Shown: positions 23,067 to 32,833, numbered from the stretch's first letter. The stretch: 64,000 nucleotides of DNA from Bacteroides stercorirosoris (GCF_900142015.1 NZ_FQZN01000016.1:62001-126000); one strand, 5' to 3'. Notes: a model not told the origin generated them from the sequence alone. A program made the numbers and translations.

Positions 23067-24653
23067 ATGAAAACAAGGAGTTTTCTGTTATCAGCATTGG
23101 CGGCATTAATGCTTGCAGGCTGTAGTGAGGATGCCCGTGAAGATGAGATTCCGGGTAATGTTTTGGTCGGGAAGGCATATCTGTCACTTTCGTTGCAAAG
23201 TCGGACGAGTACGCTTACAAGGGTAGATAATGTAAAAACGGAGGATGGTTCTGCTGAAGAAAGCAAGGTGGAAACCGTTACGGTTCTGTTGTTTGATAAG
23301 GATGACGTGTGTCTTGATGTAGTAAACGTTCCTTCTGGAGACATAACTGTAGGGAATAGTGGTGGAAGTACGCCTCCTACTACTGCTACAGCCAGTAAGG
23401 CTCAATTAGTTCCGGAGAAAACCAAGAAAGTATTTGTGGTTCTCAATTCTGCTTCCAAATGGACTTTTACAAAAGAAGCTGTAGTAGGAAAAGCATGGTC
23501 TACAATCAATACTGCTATTGATGCGGTGATTGGTGATGTTGCTACTGCTAGTAAGTTTATGATGGCGAGTGCGGGTACGCCGACTGATGGGGCATTGACA
23601 CCGGTAACTGTGCATAAACCGACAACATATACTGCGGAAGATGTGGCAGCTGCAAAAAAAGCAGCAGAAGATGCTCCGGCTACCATCAATGTAGACCGGT
23701 TGAGTGCAAAAGTGCAAGTCTCGCAGGCTTCTGGTTTTACAAAGCCTACAGGTTCAAATTTCACTTTCAACGGTTGGGAATTAAGTGTAACTAACAAGAG
23801 TGTGAGATTGTATAGTGACCTTGTTACTTATGATAATGCTACCCCGGGAGCTGTTTATCGTCGGGATAAGAACTATTTGGAGAGCGAACAACCTGATGTT
23901 ACTAGTAATAAGGAAGAGAATATGGACAAAGCTTTCAATTATCTAAAAAATATTAAGAATGTAAGTGAGAATATGCCTGCCGTAGCGCAAATTGACAACG
24001 CAAGTCTATATTGTCTTGAAAACACCATGGAGGCTAAAGCGCAACAACTGGGCTTTACGACTAAGGTGGTAGTAAAAGCCCAGTATACTCCTGACGGTAT
24101 AACTAAAGACGCAAATTATTTCTCTTGGAAAGGAGCCTATTATACACTGGAACAACTTAAAGCTGAATATCTGAAACATAGTGACGGCACGGGATTGAAA
24201 GTAGACCTACCCATATTCTTGATAAAAGCCGGGGTTATGTCACAAGCGGAATTCGATGAAGGTCAAGACAAAAGGAATGAAATTGTCGCCAATCTTTCAG
24301 AAGGTGCTGCAGCTAATCAATTAAATGCAAAAACCGGTATCATCGGACGTTTCTGTGCCGTACGCTACTATCACGAATCTGTCTGTTATTACGACGTCTT
24401 GATCCGTCACGACCAGAATATTACAACTAAGATGGCTTTAGGCAGATACGGTGTGGTACGCAACAACTGGTATAATATTGAACTCAATAGTGTGAGCGGT
24501 CCCGGAACCCCGTGGATTCCCGATCCGTCTGACCCTGATCCTACCAATCCCACTCCTCCGGATACTGATGATGATGAAGCGGACGCTTATCTCTCTGTAA
24601 AAATCACTATCAATCCATGGACTTATTGGTCACAGGGTGTTGATTTGCATTGA
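23067..24653 (+). CDS. Mfa1-family fimbria major (stalk) subunit
   Basis: A 528-residue lipoprotein precursor with lipobox LMLAGC (Cys19). Mfa1/FimA-type fimbrillins are exported as lipoproteins, trimmed by an Arg-specific protease at the surface and assembled by donor-strand exchange. Arg-containing candidate sites follow in SLQSRTSTLTR. Family features are the early VTVLLFDKDD strand, the domain boundary around YRRDKNYLESEQP and the closing ITINPWTYWSQGVDL. The large size and Ala/Thr-rich middle are normal for Mfa1. It is directly followed by the anchor subunit. Confidence 0.85.
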   Translation: MKTRSFLLSALAALMLAGCSEDAREDEIPGNVLVGKAYLSLSLQSRTSTLTRVDNVKTEDGSAEESKVETVTVLLFDKDDVCLDVVNVPSGDITVGNSGGSTPPTTATASKAQLVPEKTKKVFVVLNSASKWTFTKEAVVGKAWSTINTAIDAVIGDVATASKFMMASAGTPTDGALTPVTVHKPTTYTAEDVAAAKKAAEDAPATINVDRLSAKVQVSQASGFTKPTGSNFTFNGWELSVTNKSVRLYSDLVTYDNATPGAVYRRDKNYLESEQPDVTSNKEENMDKAFNYLKNIKNVSENMPAVAQIDNASLYCLENTMEAKAQQLGFTTKVVVKAQYTPDGITKDANYFSWKGAYYTLEQLKAEYLKHSDGTGLKVDLPIFLIKAGVMSQAEFDEGQDKRNEIVANLSEGAAANQLNAKTGIIGRFCAVRYYHESVCYYDVLIRHDQNITTKMALGRYGVVRNNWYNIELNSVSGPGTPWIPDPSDPDPTNPTPPDTDDDEADAYLSVKITINPWTYWSQGVDLH

Positions 24654-24656
24654 TAA

Positions 24657-25625
24657 ATGGGAATCGAAACACACATAAAGAAATACATGATAATCCTTGC
24701 CGTCAGCTTGATGGCAGGGATTACCGGTTGTGATGTCCTTCATGACGACCTCAGTCAGTGTGACCTTTTTCTTAGATTCCGTTATGACTACAATATGGCA
24801 AATGAAGACTGGTTTACCGAACAAGTGGAAGAGGTGAAAATCTTTGTGTTCGATGCAAAAGGGAGATACCTTCAGACATTAACCGAAAATGGTGATGCGC
24901 TGAAAAGACCGGACTACCGCATGCCGGTACCATATCGTATGAAAGGCTGTACGGCAATTGTTTGGGCCGGAAAGACAGATAAATTCTATTCGCTTCCTGT
25001 AATGACCGCAGGTGATCCGGTTGATAAATTGACTCTGAAGTATGAGCCTGAAAATAATATAAGTAGCAACCATCTTGATGCGCTATGGCATAGCGGTCCT
25101 TTGCAAATGTTTTCTCCGGAGGGCATCAGTAATACGGAAACTGTCAGTTTATTGCGTAATACCAACGATATTACGTTAAGTATTACACGTGGAGATGGCT
25201 TGACTGACATGTCAAAATATGACATCAAACTTGTTGGTGCAAATGGTTCCTACGACCATAAAAATAATTTTGGAGATATAAACAAGGATATTATTTACTA
25301 TCCCTGTTCAGAAGAAAATGATGCTAAGACACCTTTCAAGGCACAACTGCATACTCTCAGATTTGTGAAGGGCAGCAATATGTCTTTTTCCATAACAGAA
25401 AAGTCATCCGGGAAATCAATTGATATAGGAGGTCAGGCGGTCATTAACCTTATTGACTATCTGCTGAAGAGCAAACCGGATACGATGAGCGAGCAGGAAT
25501 ACCTTGACCGCAGGTATCAATGGGATATTAATATCCGTATTGGTGATGAGGAAGAAAATGGTTACATCGCATTGTGCATAACCATTAATAACTGGATCTA
25601 CTGGTTTCAACCAACAGATATATAA
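24657..25625 (+). CDS. FimB/Mfa2-family fimbrial anchor subunit
   Basis: A 322-residue lipoprotein with lipobox GITGC (Cys25). The segment DVLHDDLSQCDLFLRFRYDYN is the standard Mfa2 start; ELVKIFVFDAKGRYL-like strands (here VKIFVFDAKGRYLQT) follow. It ends with ITINNWIYWFQPTDI, matching the stalk subunit's C-terminal pattern. Mfa2 anchors the fimbria in the outer membrane and limits its length. The gene starts 3 bp after the stalk gene. Confidence 0.88.
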   Translation: MGIETHIKKYMIILAVSLMAGITGCDVLHDDLSQCDLFLRFRYDYNMANEDWFTEQVEEVKIFVFDAKGRYLQTLTENGDALKRPDYRMPVPYRMKGCTAIVWAGKTDKFYSLPVMTAGDPVDKLTLKYEPENNISSNHLDALWHSGPLQMFSPEGISNTETVSLLRNTNDITLSITRGDGLTDMSKYDIKLVGANGSYDHKNNFGDINKDIIYYPCSEENDAKTPFKAQLHTLRFVKGSNMSFSITEKSSGKSIDIGGQAVINLIDYLLKSKPDTMSEQEYLDRRYQWDINIRIGDEEENGYIALCITINNWIYWFQPTDI

Positions 25626-25637
25626 GCCATTTCTGAA

Positions 25638-28103
25638 ATGAAACTTCGGCGTAAGAGAATGAAAATGACTATAAACATAAAATTTCCGGCAGTTGTCTTG
25701 CTTTTAACAATGCTGGCCCTCTTAACTTATTCTTGCAGTGACGAGAATGAACCGGCGGGTACAAGTATTTATCAAGGAGAAAGGATACCACTGGGCATTA
25801 CTATGGGGGCACGCAACACTACCGATGAAGATAAAGTGATAAAATCCGTACGCGCCATTGTTTTTAATGACAAGGACCAACTTGTGTATAACGCAGTTTC
25901 CGATGCTTCCATAAACGATGATAACACATTTACTGCAACAATCAGGGCTGCACGGGGATACAACAATATTTACATCATCTGTAATGAGACGACGGAACTG
26001 ACGGAAAAACTCAACGCCATTAAACGGGAAAATGAAATAGAAAACGTGACATTCTCAGCCGTAGGTATCGTTGCTCCTCCGCCTATGTATGGAAATGTGA
26101 CACATGCTTATGTCGAATCCCGTAGCGACGGGTCAAATGCCACCGTTATAGTTAATAATGTCAGAATGACCGAACTGCCGATAAGTGTGACACGTATGGT
26201 GGCCCGTCTTAGCTTTACAGCTATTAAAAATATAACCAATCCGGATGAAGATTTCAAAGTAGCCAAGCTCACAGTTAAGGTATGCCGTATGCCGGTCGGT
26301 ACACCCATAGGAGAAGGGCAGCCATCTACAGGCGATGTCTGGTCAGACGACCTTGCGATATCAGGAACAGGCACGCTTGACAATAATGGCGATTATACTA
26401 TAAAAGATAATAGCTATACTATTCCTGCCGCACTGGATTTCATAACAATTCCTGCCACATATATTCCTGAGCACTTGCTATCCCAACCTGAAAATGCTTC
26501 TCAGGCAACCTACCTTAAGATTGACGCACAGTGCGTACTTAAAAACGGAAGTTCTCAGGTGCTGAACTGCGTTTACCTCTTGAATATCGGTCAAGAGCCT
26601 CCCAAAAACTATAACCTGACACGAAATAACCATTATCAGATATATGCCACCATTACCGGTATGGGGGCAATGGGGCTATATGCGCAAATAGTGGCCATGG
26701 AGGAACATGATATTACCATCAACTGGAAACCTATCGACGGACTGGTCATTGTGAGCGACAAGGCGGCAGATTATGACGCGGTTGCCGATACATCCAAAAA
26801 TGTCAATATCTGGAATGATGTCAGCGTTTATTCAGGTATACTGAAAGCATATCATTCGGAGACGGGATATAAGGATGTATTGTTCAAATATGGCAGCTTG
26901 ATAGCCGTGCACAGCGGCACAAGTGCGGGTGAGGAGTTTATAGCTCCTGCCAGTGCCAGTGTACTGAACGATGTACTTTGGTATCCCGGTTCATACGATC
27001 CCTTAAGCATCAGCGGGTGGACAGGTATTCCCTACCTAAACACAGGCGGAATACCTGCAAATAACACCGTAGACCAGGTTAAAGCCGGGGTGGGAGATCC
27101 CTGCAAGCTGGCCGGACTTTCCGAAACCCAGATCAAGGCTCAAAACATTGTGGATAACGGGCAGTGGCACATGGCTACCCCGGATGAGAACAAAGCCCTG
27201 ATAGCGGCATCGGATAACGAGAATAATTCATACGGTTATCCTTCTTTCCATTGGCTGCTTTCCCCGCATAACCGGTATAGAGACGCGGGCGGTGTATCTC
27301 AGGGGGACCATTCCAATGGAGGGTATTGGACCGATGACGCTTCGGTATTCGAATTCTCCGGTAATCCATCGGGTGCAAGTTTCCAAAGCGGTAAGGACAG
27401 GCAAAGTGCCTATATGATCCGCTGCGTGCGCAATGAAATACCGGAAAGCAAGATGGAGGCGGGTACCATTTCCAGTCCTACTTATCAGGGAACCGAAAAA
27501 GGTGGAAATGCTTATTTCGGTATAAAATCCAATGTGCCTTATTGGACGGCAACGCTTCTCACGGGAGAAGATGCGGGAACAGCGGATACGAGCGATTTCT
27601 CGTTCGTATCGGGTGACATCGTACATACGACCCACGGAAGCAATACGGAAAATATACCTGTATACGTCAAACGTAAAGAAAGCGCTTCACCGCGTTCATT
27701 CAGAGTGAAGGTGGAAGGGGTCGGTTTGGACGGACAGACAAGGAGCATATTGCTCACCGTCTCGCAAAGCGGATATGATTTACGTGCTACTACCGGATTA
27801 AGTAGTCTGGGTAATATACCTCAAACGGGAGATACTTATACGGTGAATATCCAGCTTACTCCGACGGATATCTCCATACCTGCCGGAAAACTGTATTTGC
27901 AGGTTATTTATGGAGGCGTCCAAAAGTGTCTCAGTACTATAGTGGAGACTGCATCGAATACGTATAGTTATTCTGTCTCGATAACAATTCCTGAGAACAG
28001 CAGTCCGAGTCCTATCAATCTTACTGTTAATATTCTACTGGAGAAAGATACTGGAGTGACAGTTCCTCTCGGCAGTCCGTCAATTACACAAAGCGGCTAC
28101 TGA
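25638..28103 (+). CDS. Large fimbrial tip-type lipoprotein with lectin-like and BACON-like domains
   Basis: An 821-residue lipoprotein (lipobox LLTYSC). Alternative ATGs at 25659 and 25665 give a more ordinary signal peptide. Residues about 40-370 look like a fimbrillin/Mfa-like fold (VKSVRAIVFNDKDQLVYN, then PISVTRMVARLSFTAIK). Residues about 450-600 contain a module with NGQWHMATPDEN and YMIRCVRNE, like the Fibrobacter-type major paralogous (C-type-lectin-like) domain. The last 200 residues hold two Ig-like repeats, each closing in SQSGY/TQSGY, as in BACON domains. It is probably a minor adhesive subunit at the fimbrial tip. Confidence 0.75.
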   Translation: MKLRRKRMKMTINIKFPAVVLLLTMLALLTYSCSDENEPAGTSIYQGERIPLGITMGARNTTDEDKVIKSVRAIVFNDKDQLVYNAVSDASINDDNTFTATIRAARGYNNIYIICNETTELTEKLNAIKRENEIENVTFSAVGIVAPPPMYGNVTHAYVESRSDGSNATVIVNNVRMTELPISVTRMVARLSFTAIKNITNPDEDFKVAKLTVKVCRMPVGTPIGEGQPSTGDVWSDDLAISGTGTLDNNGDYTIKDNSYTIPAALDFITIPATYIPEHLLSQPENASQATYLKIDAQCVLKNGSSQVLNCVYLLNIGQEPPKNYNLTRNNHYQIYATITGMGAMGLYAQIVAMEEHDITINWKPIDGLVIVSDKAADYDAVADTSKNVNIWNDVSVYSGILKAYHSETGYKDVLFKYGSLIAVHSGTSAGEEFIAPASASVLNDVLWYPGSYDPLSISGWTGIPYLNTGGIPANNTVDQVKAGVGDPCKLAGLSETQIKAQNIVDNGQWHMATPDENKALIAASDNENNSYGYPSFHWLLSPHNRYRDAGGVSQGDHSNGGYWTDDASVFEFSGNPSGASFQSGKDRQSAYMIRCVRNEIPESKMEAGTISSPTYQGTEKGGNAYFGIKSNVPYWTATLLTGEDAGTADTSDFSFVSGDIVHTTHGSNTENIPVYVKRKESASPRSFRVKVEGVGLDGQTRSILLTVSQSGYDLRATTGLSSLGNIPQTGDTYTVNIQLTPTDISIPAGKLYLQVIYGGVQKCLSTIVETASNTYSYSVSITIPENSSPSPINLTVNILLEKDTGVTVPLGSPSITQSGY

Positions 28104-28146
28104 TGTCCTCTCCCTGGATGAAAACTTGACAATAAACATATATGAT

Positions 28147-30417
28147 ATGAACCTAAGAACAAAATATAAAAGATATTTCCGGACAGCCTGCACCACCTTG
28201 CTGTTGCTGGCGTTCGTGGGCTGTGCAAAAGATAAACTGGCAGAGTACGGTCCCGGTGACGCTACCGGTAAGGTGGTTATGGTCAGCCTGAAAGTCGGTA
28301 TTCCCCCAGCTATAGAGCCTGCATCAACGAGCGGATATGCCGCCGCTAAGTCGCTTTTTAGGGATAGGAACGATTCCGGATTGCCGTTTACAGTGGCTTT
28401 GGAACAGGGACAAGAGCCACATGAGGTAACTACCCGGGTGTCTGACGGCACGACCAAGTTACATAACCTTTGGCTTTTCCAATTCGATGAGCACGGTTCC
28501 ATTAACGGAAATCCTCATAAACTGAGTGATGCGGTAACAGCCATAAATGATTTGATGACGATAGATGTCCCCCTCGTAGTATCAGAGAACCAAACCTTAT
28601 ACCTGTTGGTATTAGGCCCCAAACTTAACTATGATATGAGCGGAGTGAGCACTCTTGATGAACTCAAGAATTGGAGTTTTGACTATCTTATTAATGTAGA
28701 AGGGCATACCCAATCGCTTATCACCGCAGATGATGAAGTGCCGCTGGCCGGAGAAGTGTCAGGTGTCACTGTGGTGGACATCGACGGTGGTAATCGTGGT
28801 CTGGTAGAATACAACAAACCGACCGGCTTTGTGGGAGGCATCGAAATCGAGAGGTTGATGGCACGCGTTACCTTACGTTACAAGTTCGAGGTGGAAAATT
28901 ACCGGTTACAAGGTTTGAAACTGCTGAATGTGAACAATACTATCCGGCTCACCAATCCTGTAAAAAATACCGATGCGGATACATACGCCACATTTGAAAT
29001 GGATCAGTTGGGTGAGCCCGATTCCAATGGCTATTACTCGGCAACATGGTATGTAGCGCAGAATCGGCAAGGGACGGTCGCAACTATTCTGAGTGAAAGC
29101 CAGCGGTACTACAAAGTGGTCAATAAGGCGCCTTCAGGTGCTGCGCCGCCACTGGGTACGCAGATAGAGGCATGGGCATACCCTACTACCGGAACAGACG
29201 AATACGCGATCTACCAGATGTATGTTGGGAATAACAACACCGATAACTTCGATGTGGAACCCAATCATTTTTATAATTTACGTACTGCCATAAACGCAGA
29301 GATAAACTCGGCGAAGAACGATGAACGGATCAGGGCATATACCACCAGCCAGTATGTGGAATTTTTTTCCAGCCTTAACGTAAAGGCTTCCGGGGCATCA
29401 TTCAGCTACACCCAGTACAACAAAGCGGGTGTCGATTATGACCTGGATGCAGCTTATAGTGTCCGCCCGATAGTTATACAGACTCAAGGAAGGAAAGTGG
29501 AAGTGGAAATATATACTGACGCAGATTGTACGCAGAGAGCCGATAAGGGAAGCAGTTGGCTCCTCTTGTCTTCCTCTTCCAACTATACGGATGCATTCAA
29601 TAATGTTAAAGAGCCATTGGATACCCGTGTTACGGCAAGTTCCATACTTCCCACTCAGGTGAAGTTTTATCTCTATAATAAGGAATACATTTACGATGAT
29701 GACGGCAAACTGGTCGACCCGGGTGAATCCGATAAATCAGGAAAGCGTTCTTTATACATTAAAGTAACTACTACGACAGAGGGTGAAGGAGAAACATTGC
29801 AAACTTTCCATATATTCAGACTGGACCAGCGCCCGGCAGTATATGCCGGGTGTTTTGGAGGAGAAAGAGACACGGACGGAAACTATACAATGGGATTGGT
29901 GCATGACAGACCGAAACGTAGTGTATACCAGTATGACGTACCATCGGGTAAATTGGAATATGGTTACAATGCGATTGTAACAGCTGATTATTCATACGGG
30001 ACGGATGACGTGTATTATGGAAAAACCGCAACGGTAAACCTGGCCGAGAATATAAAGAACCTTACTTGGAGTGGTAATATACCTGTCCCGCAGAAAGATG
30101 CTTCCGGACATATATTGCTATATCAATATCAACACCCCGCTAGTACATTTTCTGCAAGGGCTTGCTATGATAAGAACCGGGATGAAGATGGAAACGGACG
30201 AATAGAAGGGGAGGAGTTAAAATGGTATTTACCGGCATCCAATCAACTGATTGGCCTCTATATCGGCAGTCTATTAGATGCCAGCAGCGGGCAAACAATT
30301 ACAGAAGATGGAAGTACTTCTGCCAAAAGGTGGTATTACGGGCTTAACTCTTACTATAAGACTGAGGGTAGTGCAAGGTGTGTAAGAGACATCCCTCTCC
30401 CTTCCGTTACTTATTAA
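28147..30417 (+). CDS. DUF4906-type fimbrial accessory lipoprotein with lectin-like C-terminus
   Basis: About 756 residues with lipobox FVGC (Cys26 from this start). The ATG at 28147 is chosen; an upstream TTG at 28126 adds seven unlikely residues before the signal peptide. The N-terminal half has the fimbrillin-like pattern LHNLWLFQFDEHGSI and IEIERLMARVTLRYKF. The middle (VEPNHFYNLRTAINAEIN) fits DUF4906. The C-terminal 100 residues have GEELKWYLPASNQLIGLY and SARCVRDIPLP, the same module as in its two neighbours. It follows the 821-residue gene by 43 bp and is likely another tip or adaptor subunit. Confidence 0.75.
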   Translation: MNLRTKYKRYFRTACTTLLLLAFVGCAKDKLAEYGPGDATGKVVMVSLKVGIPPAIEPASTSGYAAAKSLFRDRNDSGLPFTVALEQGQEPHEVTTRVSDGTTKLHNLWLFQFDEHGSINGNPHKLSDAVTAINDLMTIDVPLVVSENQTLYLLVLGPKLNYDMSGVSTLDELKNWSFDYLINVEGHTQSLITADDEVPLAGEVSGVTVVDIDGGNRGLVEYNKPTGFVGGIEIERLMARVTLRYKFEVENYRLQGLKLLNVNNTIRLTNPVKNTDADTYATFEMDQLGEPDSNGYYSATWYVAQNRQGTVATILSESQRYYKVVNKAPSGAAPPLGTQIEAWAYPTTGTDEYAIYQMYVGNNNTDNFDVEPNHFYNLRTAINAEINSAKNDERIRAYTTSQYVEFFSSLNVKASGASFSYTQYNKAGVDYDLDAAYSVRPIVIQTQGRKVEVEIYTDADCTQRADKGSSWLLLSSSSNYTDAFNNVKEPLDTRVTASSILPTQVKFYLYNKEYIYDDDGKLVDPGESDKSGKRSLYIKVTTTTEGEGETLQTFHIFRLDQRPAVYAGCFGGERDTDGNYTMGLVHDRPKRSVYQYDVPSGKLEYGYNAIVTADYSYGTDDVYYGKTATVNLAENIKNLTWSGNIPVPQKDASGHILLYQYQHPASTFSARACYDKNRDEDGNGRIEGEELKWYLPASNQLIGLYIGSLLDASSGQTITEDGSTSAKRWYYGLNSYYKTEGSARCVRDIPLPSVTY

Positions 30418-30444
30418 TGATAAAATGAAAATATAAAGAATAAA

Positions 30445-31239
30445 ATGAAAAGAATAACTGTCATAATCTTCGCGTCCCTTTTTATCTTGCTAAAGGGATA
30501 TTCCCAGACAATAGAAGTCTATGAAGATTCAAGGGGAAACAAGTATGCGGCTATTAATTCGAAAGATTTGCCGAAACAAAGGATCAGAGATAAAAGTGCT
30601 GTCTTTTATAACAACATTCAATTATACGAGTACACCCCGACTGGTCAAGATACGAATCCTATTATTGATACTAATGGCAACCCTGTTTATGCGGACAGGA
30701 TTATCCGGCATATAGATAGCATGTATGATGCAGGCAAAATCAATAAGACTGTATCTGCATTTTTTATAGTCTCTCCGGATATCGTATATAGCGATGGCAA
30801 TGATAGCGAGGGAAAAGATAGTGGAACGCAAACAATGAATTGGGCTACGGCAAATGGCTATCTCGCTACGGCAAACAGTAATAGTTATAGTACGGAGAAG
30901 AATATTGCCGTTCCCAAGGGATGCGCTATGTATCGGGGGAAAGACGGTCAGGACGCTCCGGGAACATGGCGGATACCTACACTGCGTGAAGGAAGCCTGA
31001 TTATGATTTATTATAAGGAATTAGAGGCTACAGCTACCCAAGATACCGATTGTAAAGCATTTGCCTTATCTGACATAGCAACCACCTATTGGTTAGCGAC
31101 GGAAAATACAACTTCTTCTCAAGCATGGTCAATGACAATTTATCCTGATGCGACAAGAGTGAAATATAAGTCTGTCAGAGATCTCTCCAAGGCAAGCTAC
31201 TATTATCTCCGTTGCATCCGGGATATTCCGCCGGAATGA
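30445..31239 (+). CDS. Exported lectin-like domain protein of the fimbrial locus
   Basis: A 264-residue protein with a cleavable signal peptide (cleavage near GYSQ) and no lipobox. The C-terminal 110 residues carry the C-type-lectin-like module: GTWRIPTLREGSLI, TTYWLATENTT and YYLRCIRDIPPE. This is the smallest of three consecutive proteins with that module. Being secreted without a lipid anchor, it could be a soluble or donor-strand-held tip adhesin. Confidence 0.7.
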   Translation: MKRITVIIFASLFILLKGYSQTIEVYEDSRGNKYAAINSKDLPKQRIRDKSAVFYNNIQLYEYTPTGQDTNPIIDTNGNPVYADRIIRHIDSMYDAGKINKTVSAFFIVSPDIVYSDGNDSEGKDSGTQTMNWATANGYLATANSNSYSTEKNIAVPKGCAMYRGKDGQDAPGTWRIPTLREGSLIMIYYKELEATATQDTDCKAFALSDIATTYWLATENTTSSQAWSMTIYPDATRVKYKSVRDLSKASYYYLRCIRDIPPE

Positions 31240-31308
31240 ACTATCAATCTATAAGCAAGATTTTTCTCAGCCAAAAGCCGAAGAGTGTATAATCAATCAT
31301 CAAACAAA

Positions 31309-31722
31309 ATGAAAACAATAAAAGCTGAAATGTTACTGGTGGAAGGTTCGTCGTTTCCTGTCATTCAGGAGGTTTACGACCCTTTGAGCAGAAGGCGTAA
31401 CGGAACCATCACTCCGCAGGCTCCCATTATTATTACCGGATGCAATTTAGAGATGCTGACGTGGGAAAACACAAGATTATGTATTATTCCCGCAGTAAAC
31501 GACAAGATACTGATAGAGCTTAACAATGTGCACAGATGCTCAGAAGATAAAGTTTGTGCAATCCTTCCGCAAGTTGACGAGGGCGAATATTTTCTGGCAC
31601 TGAAAATCTTGATGAAAGATAAAGAATGTTTTATCTATATTTTCTCTGAGCCGTTGATTGTGAGTCTAAAAAGATATGGAAGAGTAGATATGTATCCACA
31701 TTACTATGATGGGGATAAGTGA
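31309..31722 (+). CDS. Small DUF4469-like Ig-fold protein
   Basis: A 137-residue protein; the ATG at 31309 is preferred over 31285 because the extension (MYNQSSNK) has no family-like character. It has no signal peptide. The pattern APIIITGCNLEML, then IPAVNDKILIELNNVHRCSEDKV and AILPQVDEGEYFLALKI, resembles the Ig-like domain that follows HU-type domains in Bacteroides DUF4469 proteins. Here it stands alone within the fimbrial locus, just before the AraC regulator. Its role is unknown. Confidence 0.6.
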   Translation: MKTIKAEMLLVEGSSFPVIQEVYDPLSRRRNGTITPQAPIIITGCNLEMLTWENTRLCIIPAVNDKILIELNNVHRCSEDKVCAILPQVDEGEYFLALKILMKDKECFIYIFSEPLIVSLKRYGRVDMYPHYYDGDK

Positions 31723-31768
31723 TTGCTATTTATGATGCAAATAAAACAAATCTGAAACCAGACATATT

Positions 31769-32644
31769 ATGGTAGTGAGAAAAAATAACGAATATGATCA
31801 GGCTGATACTTCGCCTGAGTTTGAAGAGTTCAATGTTTACACGGATCTAAGTGATTTACCTCTTGATGGAAATCCTAAATATCTTGATGAATGCATTGTA
31901 GGAGTATGTACGGAAGGTTCTGCCTTTTTCAGTGTGTTTTCCAATAAGCGAAAAGTTATCAAGAACGATTTGATAACAATTTTCCCTTACCAGTTAGTCT
32001 GTGTGACTGATTTTAGTGAAGATTTCTCTATGACATTTCTTAAGGTGCCTAAAAAGATGTTTTTAGACACCATTTGTGGCACATATAGGCCTACTCTTGA
32101 GTACTTTTTTTATATGAGGAAAAATTTCAGCTTACCTATGTGTGAGGAAGAGTGTGACCGGTTTATTCATTTTTGTTATATACTATCTTTCCGCATAGAT
32201 TTACCATGCAGCTATTTCAGGAGGGAATCCATAATGAATCTTTTGAAGGTTTTCTTTTGGGATATGTATGTATCGTATAAGAATAGTCCACAGTCGGAAA
32301 AACCGATAAAGTATACCCATAAGGAAAAAAAGATGTTCGACTTCTTTTGTCTGGTAATAGAATATCATACAGTCAGTCGTGATGTCGCGTTTTACGCGGA
32401 AAAAATGCATATTTCCCCTAAGTACCTGACAATGCTGATGACGGAAAATAGCGGACGTTCGGCCAAAGAGTGGATTGTTGAGTATACCATTCTTGAAATC
32501 AAGGCTCTTTTGAGGGATTCGAGCCTGGAAATTAAGGAAGTGGTTTCACGAACCAACTTTCAATCAAACTCCGTAATGACCCGTTTTTTTCGTGAATATA
32601 CGGGGATGACTCCAACTGAGTATAGGGAAAGAGAGTCTTTCTGA
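31769..32644 (+). CDS. AraC-family regulator at the end of the fimbrial locus
   Basis: A 291-residue regulator. The N-terminal cupin-like domain (ECIVGVCTEGSAFFSVF, IKNDLITIFPYQLVCV) is followed by a C-terminal AraC double helix-turn-helix (VAFYAEKMHISPKYLTMLM, IKEVVSRTNFQSNSVMTRFFRE, GMTPTEYRE). Its place at the 3' end of the fimbrial genes makes it the likely local regulator. The coding sequence is clearly more AT-rich than the operons around the locus. Its stop is 4 bp from a gene fossil. Confidence 0.85.
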   Translation: MVVRKNNEYDQADTSPEFEEFNVYTDLSDLPLDGNPKYLDECIVGVCTEGSAFFSVFSNKRKVIKNDLITIFPYQLVCVTDFSEDFSMTFLKVPKKMFLDTICGTYRPTLEYFFYMRKNFSLPMCEEECDRFIHFCYILSFRIDLPCSYFRRESIMNLLKVFFWDMYVSYKNSPQSEKPIKYTHKEKKMFDFFCLVIEYHTVSRDVAFYAEKMHISPKYLTMLMTENSGRSAKEWIVEYTILEIKALLRDSSLEIKEVVSRTNFQSNSVMTRFFREYTGMTPTEYRERESF

Positions 32645-32648
32645 GTGA

Positions 32649-32798
32649 GATGATACTGCGGAAGCGGCGTTGAAGCAAATTGGTGAGAAAGATTATTTGA
32701 TACCTTATCAGGCTGACGGGCGTGAAGTGATAAAACTCGGTGTGGAATTCAGTGCTGAGAAACGCAATATCAATCGCTGGCTGACTGTAATGTCATAA
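32649..32798 (+). pseudogene. C-terminal remnant of an AAA-ATPase/DUF1703 (PD-(D/E)XK) protein
   Basis: The forward frame gives 49 codons that start directly after an in-frame TGA (32646-32648): DDTAEAALKQIGEKDYLIPY, then QADGREVIKLGVEFS and EKRNINRW. This is the closing part of the DUF1703 nuclease-like domain found at the C-terminus of a large AAA-ATPase family abundant in Bacteroides. All upstream parts (ATPase domain, nuclease catalytic residues) are missing, and no start codon is available. The break coincides with the end of the fimbrial regulator gene. Confidence 0.7.
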
Positions 32799-32802
32799 TA
32801 AA

Positions 32803-32833
32803 AAGGGTTATCCTCTTCAAGAAGATAACCCTT
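32803..32833 (-). terminator. Intrinsic terminator of the ompA-like gene
   Basis: AAGGGTTATC (32803-32812) pairs with GATAACCCTT (32824-32833). On the minus strand the stem is followed by TTTATTATG. The matching loop bases can extend the stem. Confidence 0.7.

Noticed and set aside
28126..28146. TTG start of the DUF4906-type protein
   Set aside because: It adds seven residues before a normal lipoprotein signal peptide; the ATG at 28147 is sufficient.
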